Assembly: GCA_039024295.1 (NCBI GenBank)
Contig: JBCDIQ010000285.1
Coordinates: 1-7,884 of the forward strand
Reading direction: 5' to 3'
From: JBCDIQ01 sp039024295
GTDB taxonomy: Bacteria; Bacteroidota; Bacteroidia; J057
DNA length: 7,884 nt
A model generated the notes under the pieces. It was given only the letters and a program-made list of their open reading frames with translations. It had not been told where the DNA came from and did not search any database. Position numbers and translations under genes: made by a program. Positions 1 to 6,068 of the stretch are shown one piece after another. Positions within the stretch are counted from its first letter, which is position 1. Every line of letters starts with the position of its first letter.

Positions 1-81
1 CATGATGAGTTCCTGTTAGTATTGCCTAAGAACTCACAATGTATGTTGGTTGCTGAACTAACTATCTTCAAATCCCCGTAA
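1..81 (+). CDS. Possible C-terminal end of an unidentified gene (5' end outside window)
   Basis: An open frame enters from the left edge in frame 1 and stops at TAA 79-81, giving 26 residues beginning HDEFLLVLPKNS and ending TIFKSP. The hydrophobic stretch after HDEF faintly recalls the GGDEF motif of diguanylate cyclases, but far too little follows it for a complete GGDEF domain, so no function is assigned. Support for a real gene end is the hairpin with a short T-run that begins seven bases after the stop on the same strand. A minus-strand frame in the same bases is also open to the edge, so this could be non-coding. Confidence 0.22.
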   Translation, partial: HDEFLLVLPKNSQCMLVAELTIFKSP

Positions 82-87
82 ACTGAT

Positions 88-117
88 AGGCAAAGCATGA
101 ATTGCCTCTCCCTTTTA
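88..117 (+). terminator. Weak stem-loop terminator candidate
   Basis: AGGCAA at 88-93 pairs with TTGCCT at 102-107 around an 8-base loop. CTCCC and a TTTT run follow at 108-117. The T-run lies on the plus-strand side only, so it would serve the fragment ending at 81 rather than the minus-strand regulator. The stem is only 6 bp with three GC pairs, so the call is tentative. Confidence 0.25.
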
Positions 118-126
118 TGACTGATC

Positions 127-1017
127 CTACATTTTAAGGGCAAGATGTTGCCCCTTCTTGTATTCCGAGGGCTTGATCCGTTCAACTTTCTTAAAGCTGC
201 TACAGAAATACTCATAAGAGTTAAACCCTGTCTTAAAGGCAATTTCCTGAAGCGACAATCGATCTTTCTGAATCATGATCTTGGCCTGCCGGATGCGCTC
301 CCGAAGCACAAATTCAATGGGGGTGAGCCCGGTTGATTTTTTGAACAGCTTAAAAAAAGTGGTCTGCCCCACGCCTGCCATCTCTGCCAAAGATTCGATG
401 GTCAATTTTCGATTGACATTTTGTTTGATATGGGCAATGACTTTCTGTATCACGACGTTGTCTATGCTTTTTTCAAAATTCCCTTTCAGAAGTTCTGCTG
501 CATCCGTGTAAAATAGCCGATACAGCATTTCCTTGATGATGAGATCCTCCACCAGCGGCTTACAGAGAGAGGTGTCTTTTAATTGTATTTCATATAACCT
601 CAAAAATGCCTTGATCAACAATTGGTCATTGGATAAAAAATAGCTTTTGGTAGCTCTATTAGGCTGATTCAATAATACCGCTTCTTGAGAATCCGAGTAC
701 GTTATCTCTTCGTAAACCGATCGCAAAAAAGCCGGATTCAATTCCAGCACCAGACATTGGGTTGGGTTGTAAAGAGATGCATTGGGAATGGAAATGGCGT
801 TCACTACATCTTTCTCTGGGATAAACAGGGTCCCGGGAAAAAACTCAAAGGTTAAATTCTCACTCACAATCGTCTTGTGTCCTGAGACCATTAAGGTTAG
901 CACATACTGGCTGAAGAAGAACTGAATATTTTTACAGGCGCAGTTGGTCTCATAAAGAGAAAGTTTTCCATTTCTCAGGGAAAAGTCTGTTCCCCTTTCG
1001 ATGAATTGCTGTTGCAT
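127..1017 (-). CDS. AraC/XylS-family transcriptional regulator
   Basis: This is a 296-residue regulator with an N-terminal sensory half and a C-terminal AraC DNA-binding domain. The first helix-turn-helix spans about residues 205-227 (LTIESLAEMAGVGQTTFFKL) and the second about 254-276 (LSLQEIAFKTGFNSYEYFCS), followed by the family's closing KPSEYKKG. The N-terminal half (about 20-175) resembles the AraC_N type of YqhC-like regulators rather than the sugar-binding cupin of AraC; that is recognition by eye. Two cysteines, C26 and C28, form a CxC motif in it. The gene is divergent from the aldehyde dehydrogenase across 165 bp, the usual arrangement for a local regulator, so it probably controls the three-enzyme operon and perhaps itself. 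Known parallels in which AraC proteins control aldehyde-oxidising or -reducing genes are FeaR and YqhC in Escherichia coli. The start is the only early ATG in frame; an AAGGAG abuts it with no spacer, so it is poorly placed as a ribosome site. Confidence 0.93.
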   Translation of the reverse strand: MQQQFIERGTDFSLRNGKLSLYETNCACKNIQFFFSQYVLTLMVSGHKTIVSENLTFEFFPGTLFIPEKDVVNAISIPNASLYNPTQCLVLELNPAFLRSVYEEITYSDSQEAVLLNQPNRATKSYFLSNDQLLIKAFLRLYEIQLKDTSLCKPLVEDLIIKEMLYRLFYTDAAELLKGNFEKSIDNVVIQKVIAHIKQNVNRKLTIESLAEMAGVGQTTFFKLFKKSTGLTPIEFVLRERIRQAKIMIQKDRLSLQEIAFKTGFNSYEYFCSSFKKVERIKPSEYKKGQHLALKM

Positions 1018-1109
1018 CTCCTTAACTATTTTTCAGTGGCTTAAACTATCCTTTACATAAGGTAATCATAAAAATTGTTGCTCGTAGCATTATGAAGGAT
1101 ACCTAAGCA

Positions 1110-1138
1110 AAAATGTAGAATAGTGTAAATATTCTCAA
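1110..1138 (-). promoter_or_regulatory. Candidate Bacteroidota-type promoter for the AraC regulator
   Basis: Read on the minus strand, TTG (1138-1136) is followed after 18 bases by TACATTTT (1117-1110). This is close to the Bacteroidota pattern of TTG, about 19 bases, TAnnTTTG; only the last base of the -7 element differs. Transcription would begin near 1103, leaving a leader of roughly 85 bases before the regulator's start codon at 1017. No promoter of similar quality was found for the plus-strand operon. The match is by eye only. Confidence 0.33.
1117..1135. promoter_or_regulatory. Inverted repeat in divergent region, possible operator
   Basis: AGAATA (1117-1122) and TATTCT (1130-1135) are perfect 6-bp arms around a 7-bp centre. 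The repeat lies almost exactly between the two elements of the regulator's candidate promoter, so a bound protein would block that promoter. AraC proteins more often bind direct repeats, and short AT-rich inverted repeats also arise by chance. Confidence 0.28.
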
Positions 1139-1143
1139 AAATT

Positions 1144-1159
1144 TTACAGCAAATTACAG
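1144..1159 (+). promoter_or_regulatory. Direct repeat TTACAG with 10-bp period
   Basis: TTACAG occurs at 1144-1149 and again at 1154-1159, one helical turn apart, 23 bases before the aldehyde dehydrogenase start codon. Equally phased short repeats are what the two helix-turn-helix units of an AraC monomer could contact on one DNA face. Its position so close to the gene places it downstream of any reasonable promoter, which argues against an activator site and leaves repression, a leader function or chance. Confidence 0.18.
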
Positions 1160-1182
1160 ATGCAACAACTAATTCTACTCTC

Positions 1183-2613
1183 ATGTCTAATTATTCTTTC
1201 ACCATAAATGGTGAGGCAATTTTTACGTCCCAAGTTTTCGAGGTAAGGAATCCCGCAACCGGGGAACTGCTGGGACATGCACCTGTTTCCGACGAAGATC
1301 ACGTTCGGGAAGCTGTGGCAGCCGCCAGGAAAGCCCAACCCACCTGGGCGGCCAAGTCTGACGAGGAACGCAAAGCCATGTTGATGGAAGTGGCGCAAGT
1401 ACTCACCGAGAATACCGACTATTTGGCCAAATGGATCACGCAAGAACAGGGCAAACCCCTTGCAGGTCCTGGTTCTATGTTCGAGATGCAGGCTTGTGTG
1501 GGCTGGACCCAAGTTCCAGCTTCTCTGGATCTGCCCGTAGAAGTGGTATTTGAAGATGACACCCGGCGAGACGAAATGCACCGCAAGCCCATCGGGGTAA
1601 TTGGTGCCATCGCTCCCTGGAACTGGCCCTTGATGATTGCCATCTGGCAGATCATTCCTTCTCTTCGGGCAGGGAATACCGTGGTCCTGAAGCCTTCAGA
1701 ATACACCACCATCGGTACCCTGGAAATGATCCGTTTGATGAATACAGTTCTGCCACCAGGGGTCTTGAATTCTATTTCAGGAGATGGGGCTGTTGGGGCG
1801 ATGCTGGTTGAGAACAAGGATGTAGACAAAATCATGTTTACAGGAAGTGCCTCCACTGCTCGGAAAATTATCGAAGCATCTGGTGGAAACATGGCGAGGC
1901 TTACCCTGGAATGTGGCGGCAATGATCCGGCAATTATCCTTCCCGGAACGGAGATGCAGTCCAAGGCAGGTGACCTCTTTTGGGGCGCATTCATCAACAT
2001 GGGACAGACTTGTGCCTGTGCGAAGCGGCTCTACGTCCACGAAAATGACTATGACGCAGTTGTAAGTGCTTTGGATGGTGTCGCCAGTCAAATGCCCATG
2101 GGCAATGGCATGGAGGAAGGCATTGTGCTTGGGCCTGTTCAAAATAAAATGCAATTCGACAAGGTAAACGACCTGGTAGAAGATGCGAAAGCTACTGGTG
2201 CAACCATTATCCGAGGAGGAGCTCCAATGGACGGTCCGGGGTACTTCTATCCCATTACATTGGTTGGCGACATTGACAATGGCAGTCGATTGGTAGACGA
2301 AGAGCAATTCGGGCCAGTTCTTCCCATCATTAAATACAAAGATATCGAGGAAGCGATCCAAAAGGCCAATGATACACCTACTGGCTTGGGCGGGTCTGTA
2401 TGGGGAGATGATACGGTAGAGGCTGCCAAAGTTGCCTCACGGATCGAGTCTGGAACCGTGTGGATTAATCAGCATGGTGCCATTCATCCCATGGTACCGT
2501 TTGGGGGCGTAAAGGAATCAGGCTATGGCGTTGAGTTTGGGGTTGAAGGCCTAAAAGCCGTGACTCAACCTCAGGTCATCAGCATCAAGAAGGCTGTCCC
2601 TGTGGGGGCATAA
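1183..2613 (+). CDS. NAD(P)-dependent aldehyde dehydrogenase
   Basis: This 476-residue cytosolic enzyme should oxidise an aldehyde to its carboxylic acid using NAD+ or NADP+. Family landmarks appear in order: APWNWPL with the active-site Asn147, LKPSE with cofactor-contacting Lys170, FTGS at 219-222, the general base Glu243 in LTLECGGND, the nucleophile Cys277 in GQTCACAKR, EEQFGP at 373-378, and PFGG with KESGYG at 439-449. Length is normal for the superfamily. The GGND and CxxxKR details resemble the AldA-like NAD aldehyde dehydrogenase subgroup rather than betaine aldehyde dehydrogenase. Unusual cysteines, Cys244 and Cys279, flank the catalytic residues. It is the first gene of the plus-strand run and would accept the product of the GMC enzyme behind it. 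The start ATG fits the family N-terminus; no clear Shine-Dalgarno site is visible. The physiological substrate is not shown by sequence; phenylacetaldehyde is a guess from the ligase. Confidence 0.95.
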   Translation: MSNYSFTINGEAIFTSQVFEVRNPATGELLGHAPVSDEDHVREAVAAARKAQPTWAAKSDEERKAMLMEVAQVLTENTDYLAKWITQEQGKPLAGPGSMFEMQACVGWTQVPASLDLPVEVVFEDDTRRDEMHRKPIGVIGAIAPWNWPLMIAIWQIIPSLRAGNTVVLKPSEYTTIGTLEMIRLMNTVLPPGVLNSISGDGAVGAMLVENKDVDKIMFTGSASTARKIIEASGGNMARLTLECGGNDPAIILPGTEMQSKAGDLFWGAFINMGQTCACAKRLYVHENDYDAVVSALDGVASQMPMGNGMEEGIVLGPVQNKMQFDKVNDLVEDAKATGATIIRGGAPMDGPGYFYPITLVGDIDNGSRLVDEEQFGPVLPIIKYKDIEEAIQKANDTPTGLGGSVWGDDTVEAAKVASRIESGTVWINQHGAIHPMVPFGGVKESGYGVEFGVEGLKAVTQPQVISIKKAVPVGA

Positions 2614-2644
2614 TCCCTCGTTCACCATCTGTTTTTCTGGTAAA

Positions 2645-2687
2645 TCTATAGGTCGAATCGGATCGCCTTATAGACCCTTAAAAAGGG
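2645..2687 (+). promoter_or_regulatory. Two adjacent hairpins in the ALDH-GMC spacer
   Basis: The 138-bp gap between the dehydrogenase stop and the GMC start contains a long imperfect stem. TCTATA (2645-2650), GG and CGA pair with TCG, CC and TATAGA (2669-2674), with one bulged base on each side and a 6-base loop. Immediately after it, CCCTT (2675-2679) pairs with AAGGG (2683-2687) around AAA. No T-run follows, so these are not ordinary intrinsic terminators. They may act in mRNA processing, stability or partial attenuation, setting different levels of the two enzymes. Confidence 0.33.
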
Positions 2688-2751
2688 AATGACTTTCCTA
2701 GCAGGATACCTATGTCCATTATTTTCTTTCAATTCTAAATCCTATACAACC

Positions 2752-4305
2752 ATGACGTTTGACTATATAATTATCGGAGCAGGTTCTGCGGGATGTGTGT
2801 TGGCCAACAGGCTAAGTGCTAATCCTCAAACTAAGGTGCTGCTGCTGGAGGCAGGAAGCCCGGACAATGACCCAAACATACATGCGCCTGCCGGCTGGCC
2901 CGCAACCTGGCAAACGGAAAGGGACTGGGCATATATGACCGTTCCCCAAAAACATGCGGGGAATACGCCTCGCTATTGGCCCAGGGGTAAAACCCTTGGG
3001 GGAAGTAGCAGCATCAATGGGATGATTTACATCCGGGGGCATTATTCTGATTATGACAACTGGGCTTACCAAGGCTGCCATGGATGGGACTATGCAAGTG
3101 TACTGCCCTACTTCAAAAAGTCTGAAAACTTTGAAAGAGGGGCAAGCGAGTACCACGGAGTAGGTGGAGAGCTTCATGTGACTTCTATCAAGCATCCTAA
3201 CCCCATTTCAACTGTCGCCATTGAAGCGTGTAAAGAGCTGGGCTTGCCCGCAACCGATGATTTCAATTCTGATATCTGGGGCGCAGGCATGAACGACCTG
3301 ACGGTAACACCAGAAGGCGAGCGTTGCTCTACGGCAAAGGCTTTTCTGGTGCCTGTTTTGGGTAGAGAGAACCTGACGGTCATCACAAATGCTGCAGCCC
3401 AGCACCTGGAATTTGATGGTAACAGGTGTACGGGGGTTACTTACAAAAAGGATGGAGCCAATGTGACTGCACATGCCGATGCCGAAGTGATCGTCTCAGC
3501 AGGAGCCATTGGATCTCCACAGCTATTGCTGCTTTCTGGGATAGGAAACTCGCACCACCTGGCCGAGCATGGCATCAACACGGTGGCTGACATACCGGGA
3601 GTTGGCCAAAACCTCCACGATCACCTGCTGGTAAGTGTGATCTTTGAGGCCAGCCAGCCCATTCCTCCCCCACAGGCCAACCTGCTTGAATCTCAGTTGT
3701 TCTGGAAGAGTCGTCCGCACATGTTAGCCCCGGATTTACAGCCACTTTTCATGGGGTTGCCGTATTACAGCCCTGGATTTGAAGGGCCCCAAAATGCCTT
3801 TACCCTGTGTGCAGGCCTGATTCGGCCAGCCAGTAGAGGAGAACTCAAGTTAACCTCAGCTAATCCCGACGATGCCCCTTACCTGGACCCCAATTATCTA
3901 GGTGAGCAAGCGGATTATGATGCGTTGTATACCGCAGTGAAACTGTGCCAGCAACTTGGGTACACCAAAGCGATGCAGGATTGGATGAAGGTGGAAGTGC
4001 TTCCGGGAAAGGATGCATCGGATGCAGACATTGAGGAGTATATCCGTAAGTCCTGTGGTACCTATCACCATATGGTGGGTACCTGTAAAATGGGCATAGA
4101 CAGCATGTCTGTTGTGGACCCCGAATTGCGCGTTCATGGCATTGAAGGGCTTAGGGTTGCAGATGCTTCCATCATGCCGGCCATTACCTCTGGGAATACC
4201 AATGCGCCTTCCATTATGATCGGAGAAAAGGCTGCCGACATGATGTTGAATCCGGTGTTAGCTGGAAAGGAAGTAAATTCGGTGTATAATATGAGTGCAT
4301 TTTGA
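2752..4305 (+). CDS. GMC-family FAD-dependent alcohol oxidoreductase (choline dehydrogenase-like)
   Basis: From ATG 2752 this is a 517-residue flavoprotein that should oxidise an alcohol to an aldehyde, passing electrons to a quinone or to oxygen. The ADP-binding motif DYIIIGAGSAG is at residues 4-14 and LLLEAG follows at 30-35. GMC signature 1 is GKTLGGSSSINGMIYIRG (79-96) and signature 2 is GAIGSPQLLLLSGIG (251-265). The catalytic His440 lies in YHHMVGTCKMG, and the closing GNTNAPSIMIGEKAADMM carries the second active-site position. An upstream in-frame ATG at 2689 would add 21 residues before the Rossmann fold. I prefer 2752 because family members begin a few residues before DYIIIGAG and because the earlier start abuts a hairpin. 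No signal peptide is seen, so it is cytoplasmic or peripheral to the membrane. Choline is an unlikely substrate because BetI and a BetB-like partner are absent and an acyl-CoA ligase follows. Confidence 0.95.
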   Translation: MTFDYIIIGAGSAGCVLANRLSANPQTKVLLLEAGSPDNDPNIHAPAGWPATWQTERDWAYMTVPQKHAGNTPRYWPRGKTLGGSSSINGMIYIRGHYSDYDNWAYQGCHGWDYASVLPYFKKSENFERGASEYHGVGGELHVTSIKHPNPISTVAIEACKELGLPATDDFNSDIWGAGMNDLTVTPEGERCSTAKAFLVPVLGRENLTVITNAAAQHLEFDGNRCTGVTYKKDGANVTAHADAEVIVSAGAIGSPQLLLLSGIGNSHHLAEHGINTVADIPGVGQNLHDHLLVSVIFEASQPIPPPQANLLESQLFWKSRPHMLAPDLQPLFMGLPYYSPGFEGPQNAFTLCAGLIRPASRGELKLTSANPDDAPYLDPNYLGEQADYDALYTAVKLCQQLGYTKAMQDWMKVEVLPGKDASDADIEEYIRKSCGTYHHMVGTCKMGIDSMSVVDPELRVHGIEGLRVADASIMPAITSGNTNAPSIMIGEKAADMMLNPVLAGKEVNSVYNMSAF

Positions 4306-4317
4306 ACCTAGCCACAA

Positions 4318-5619
4318 TTGTTAAGCAACGTGTATAATCCTTCGATTGAGAAAATGCCATTAGAGGAGCTGCGAGCATTGCAAAATGCTCGCCTCTCTTC
4401 TTTGGTGAATAACCTGTATCAGCATGTTCCTTTTTACAAAGAACAGTTTGATAAAATTGGGCTGAATCCGAATGACATCAGGTCTGTAGAAGATTTGCCC
4501 CAAATTCCTTTTACCTATAAAAGTGACTTAAGGGATAATTATCCCTATCGCATGTTTGCCAAACCGATGCATGAGGTCAGCCGGATTCATGCATCAAGTG
4601 GTACAACGGGAAAGCCCACGGTGGTAGGATACACCCAACATGACCTCGAGATTTTTGATGAGGTGGTGGCACGTTCCCTGGTGTGCGCCGGTGCCCGCCC
4701 TGGCATGAAACTACACAATGCCTATGGATATGGGCTGTTTACCGGTGGCTTGGGCATGCACGGAGGTGCCACCAAATTGGGCATGGCAGTTATTCCGGTA
4801 TCCGGAGGCATGACCGAACGTCAACTCACCATTCTCAGGGATTTTAAACCGGAGGTGATGTGTTGTACACCTTCTTATGCCCAGACCCTGTCGGAGGAAT
4901 TTGCTCGGAGGGGAATTGACACCAGTGAACTGGCCGTAAAATTCGCCATCCTTGGGGCTGAACCCTGGACCGAGGCCATCAGGGAACAGGTTGAAGAAGG
5001 ACTCAATGTCGCTGCGACCAACATTTATGGGCTGAGTGAGATTATTGGTCCAGGTGTTTCTCAAGAGGACGTAGAAGAGAAGGGTACGGGCAGCTATGTC
5101 TGGGAGGATCATTTTTTTCCTGAAGTGGTGGACAAGGATACGGGTAACTCCTTGCCGTATGGAGCGGAAGGGGTGTTGGTATTTACCACCCTCACCAAGG
5201 AGGCTTTTCCCTTGCTCCGGTATTGGACCAATGATATTTGTTCAATTGATTACGACCCGCATGCGAAGCGGACCCATATCAAAATGTCTGCGATCAAGGG
5301 TCGGTCTGATGACATGCTGATCATTCGGGGGGTAAACCTATTTTACACCCAGGTAGAGGAGGTAATTCACCAGGTGGATGCCCTCAGTGCCAATTATCGC
5401 TTGGTGGTGGAGAAAAACGGGGCCATGGACACAGTCACAGTAGAGGTGGAGACCATACAAGGAGTCGATCCTGGAACCTCTGGATTGGTGGAAATCCTTG
5501 GTCGGAAAATAAAAGAATCCATAGGCCTGACCATGGACATCGAGGTCAAGCCTGCAGATAGCATCCCTCGCAGTCAAGGAGGTAAGTTGAGCCGAATTCT
5601 GGATAAGCGAAACAGCTGA
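4318..5619 (+). CDS. paaK: Phenylacetate-CoA ligase (PaaK-type AMP-forming ligase)
   Basis: This 433-residue adenylate-forming ligase should activate phenylacetate, or a close aryl acid, to its CoA thioester with ATP. It tracks PaaK along its whole length: ATP loop SSGTTGKPT at 93-101, AYGYGLFTGGLG at 135-146, GAEPWTEAIR at 213-222, IYGLSEIIGPGV at 236-247, VWEDHFFPEVV at 261-271, FTTLTKEAFPLLRY at 289-302, GRSDDMLIIRGVN at 328-340, and IPRSQGGK with the probable catalytic Lys423. One departure stands out: the highly conserved FPSQ after GVN is FYTQ. There is no ATG before codon 13. The start shown is TTG 4318, 12 bases after the GMC stop. GTG 4330 is about as likely, since it would begin MYNPSIEKMP like many relatives. 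The close spacing implies co-transcription and perhaps translational coupling with the GMC gene. No paaABCDE-like ring-oxidation genes are in the window, so exact substrate identity stays open. Confidence 0.94.
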   Translation: MLSNVYNPSIEKMPLEELRALQNARLSSLVNNLYQHVPFYKEQFDKIGLNPNDIRSVEDLPQIPFTYKSDLRDNYPYRMFAKPMHEVSRIHASSGTTGKPTVVGYTQHDLEIFDEVVARSLVCAGARPGMKLHNAYGYGLFTGGLGMHGGATKLGMAVIPVSGGMTERQLTILRDFKPEVMCCTPSYAQTLSEEFARRGIDTSELAVKFAILGAEPWTEAIREQVEEGLNVAATNIYGLSEIIGPGVSQEDVEEKGTGSYVWEDHFFPEVVDKDTGNSLPYGAEGVLVFTTLTKEAFPLLRYWTNDICSIDYDPHAKRTHIKMSAIKGRSDDMLIIRGVNLFYTQVEEVIHQVDALSANYRLVVEKNGAMDTVTVEVETIQGVDPGTSGLVEILGRKIKESIGLTMDIEVKPADSIPRSQGGKLSRILDKRNS

Positions 5620-5628
5620 GGGGATACC

Positions 5629-6054
5629 TCAAAGGCCTTTCTTCAGCTCTTTTTCGAGCTTTTCTTTCAGGTAAATCCTGTCAAAAGGAATGGTGGTGGA
5701 TTGCTCGAATGCCCGGTCCAGGAGCCTTTTTGCAGCAGCAAAATACAGCTGGGCAAGTTGGTCCTGTTCTTCTTGCTTCATCAATGTGCCAACCTCATAT
5801 AGGTATTTTGCCAAATGGTCCAGGTGCTCCGCGGTCAATTTCAGGGTGCCGATATATTCGGTTAATTCTTTCCCTTCCAACCTGGTCAATTGTTCCATGT
5901 CCACATTGAGTTCTGTTTGCAGGTCCTGGTGAACGACTGCCATTGCTGCCTGTGTGTTCTGGTCTTCTTTGAGCCCCATAAAGCGGGCGAGGATGGTTCC
6001 TAACGCCCTGCTAAATTGCTCAATTTGGTCCATCAAAATGTCTCTGCGCTCCAT
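5629..6054 (-). CDS. Small helical protein of unknown function
   Basis: This 141-residue protein has no signal peptide or membrane segment and looks almost wholly alpha-helical. It is rich in Glu, Gln, Leu and Lys, with a helix around IEQFSRALGTILARFMGL (11-28), a middle helix containing LTAEHLDHLAKYLYEVGTLM, a helix LYFAAAKRLLDRAFEQ (103-118), and a charged tail KEKLEKELKKGL. The opening pattern of Ile-Glu-Gln with leucines in heptads recalls small Bacteroidota/Firmicutes proteins of the DUF6483 type, but I am not certain of that family. It starts 14 bases after the esterase stop on the same strand, so the two are probably one transcript. That alone does not tie it to esterase function. A GAGG lies one base before the ATG; a second ATG at codon 8 is possible. 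Its stop is 9 bases from that of the convergent ligase. Confidence 0.85.
   Translation of the reverse strand: MERRDILMDQIEQFSRALGTILARFMGLKEDQNTQAAMAVVHQDLQTELNVDMEQLTRLEGKELTEYIGTLKLTAEHLDHLAKYLYEVGTLMKQEEQDQLAQLYFAAAKRLLDRAFEQSTTIPFDRIYLKEKLEKELKKGL
5645..5668 (+). terminator. Weak terminator candidate after the ligase gene
   Basis: AGCTC (5645-5649) and GAGCT (5656-5660) form a 5-bp stem around TTTTTC, followed by TTTCTTTC. It lies 26 bases after the ligase stop and inside the 3' coding end of the convergent small gene. The stem is short and the T-run interrupted, and its bases also encode the Lys/Glu-rich tail of that gene, so chance is a fair explanation. Confidence 0.2.
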
Positions 6055-6068
6055 ACCTCGGGTTATAA

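Noticed and set aside
1..81. Diguanylate cyclase end, from the HDEFLLVLP string
   Set aside because: Only 26 residues with a stop soon after, and the first Gly pair and the following conserved helix cannot be seen.
1078..1107. TTG-N19-TACCTAAG as the promoter of the enzyme operon
   Set aside because: The spacing fits, but the -7 element matches TAnnTTTG at too few positions to support a call.
1419..2361. Long open frames on the minus strand inside the aldehyde dehydrogenase gene (1419-2000 and 1777-2361)
   Set aside because: Their translations show no recognisable domain, while the plus-strand frame has every aldehyde dehydrogenase motif. They are codon-bias shadows.
2689..2751. Upstream ATG adding 21 residues to the GMC protein
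   Set aside because: Family members start a few residues before DYIIIGAG. The extension is unlike a signal peptide with a cleavage site, and the AAGGG before it is one base away and inside a stem.
2812..4137. Minus-strand open frames within the GMC gene (2812-3195, 3208-3474, 3898-4137)
   Set aside because: They lie opposite strongly conserved GMC signatures and have no domain-like features of their own.
1183..4305. Choline to glycine betaine operon (betA/betB)
   Set aside because: The GMC and ALDH resemble that pair only at superfamily level. There is no BetI regulator or choline transporter, and a PaaK-type ligase follows, which betaine synthesis does not need.
127..5619. Polyethylene glycol degradation cluster like the sphingomonad peg genes (ALDH, GMC dehydrogenase, acyl-CoA ligase, AraC regulator)
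   Set aside because: The set of families is similar, but the ligase here is PaaK-type, no TonB receptor or permease is present, and the host appears to be Bacteroidota. It is kept as an alternative only.
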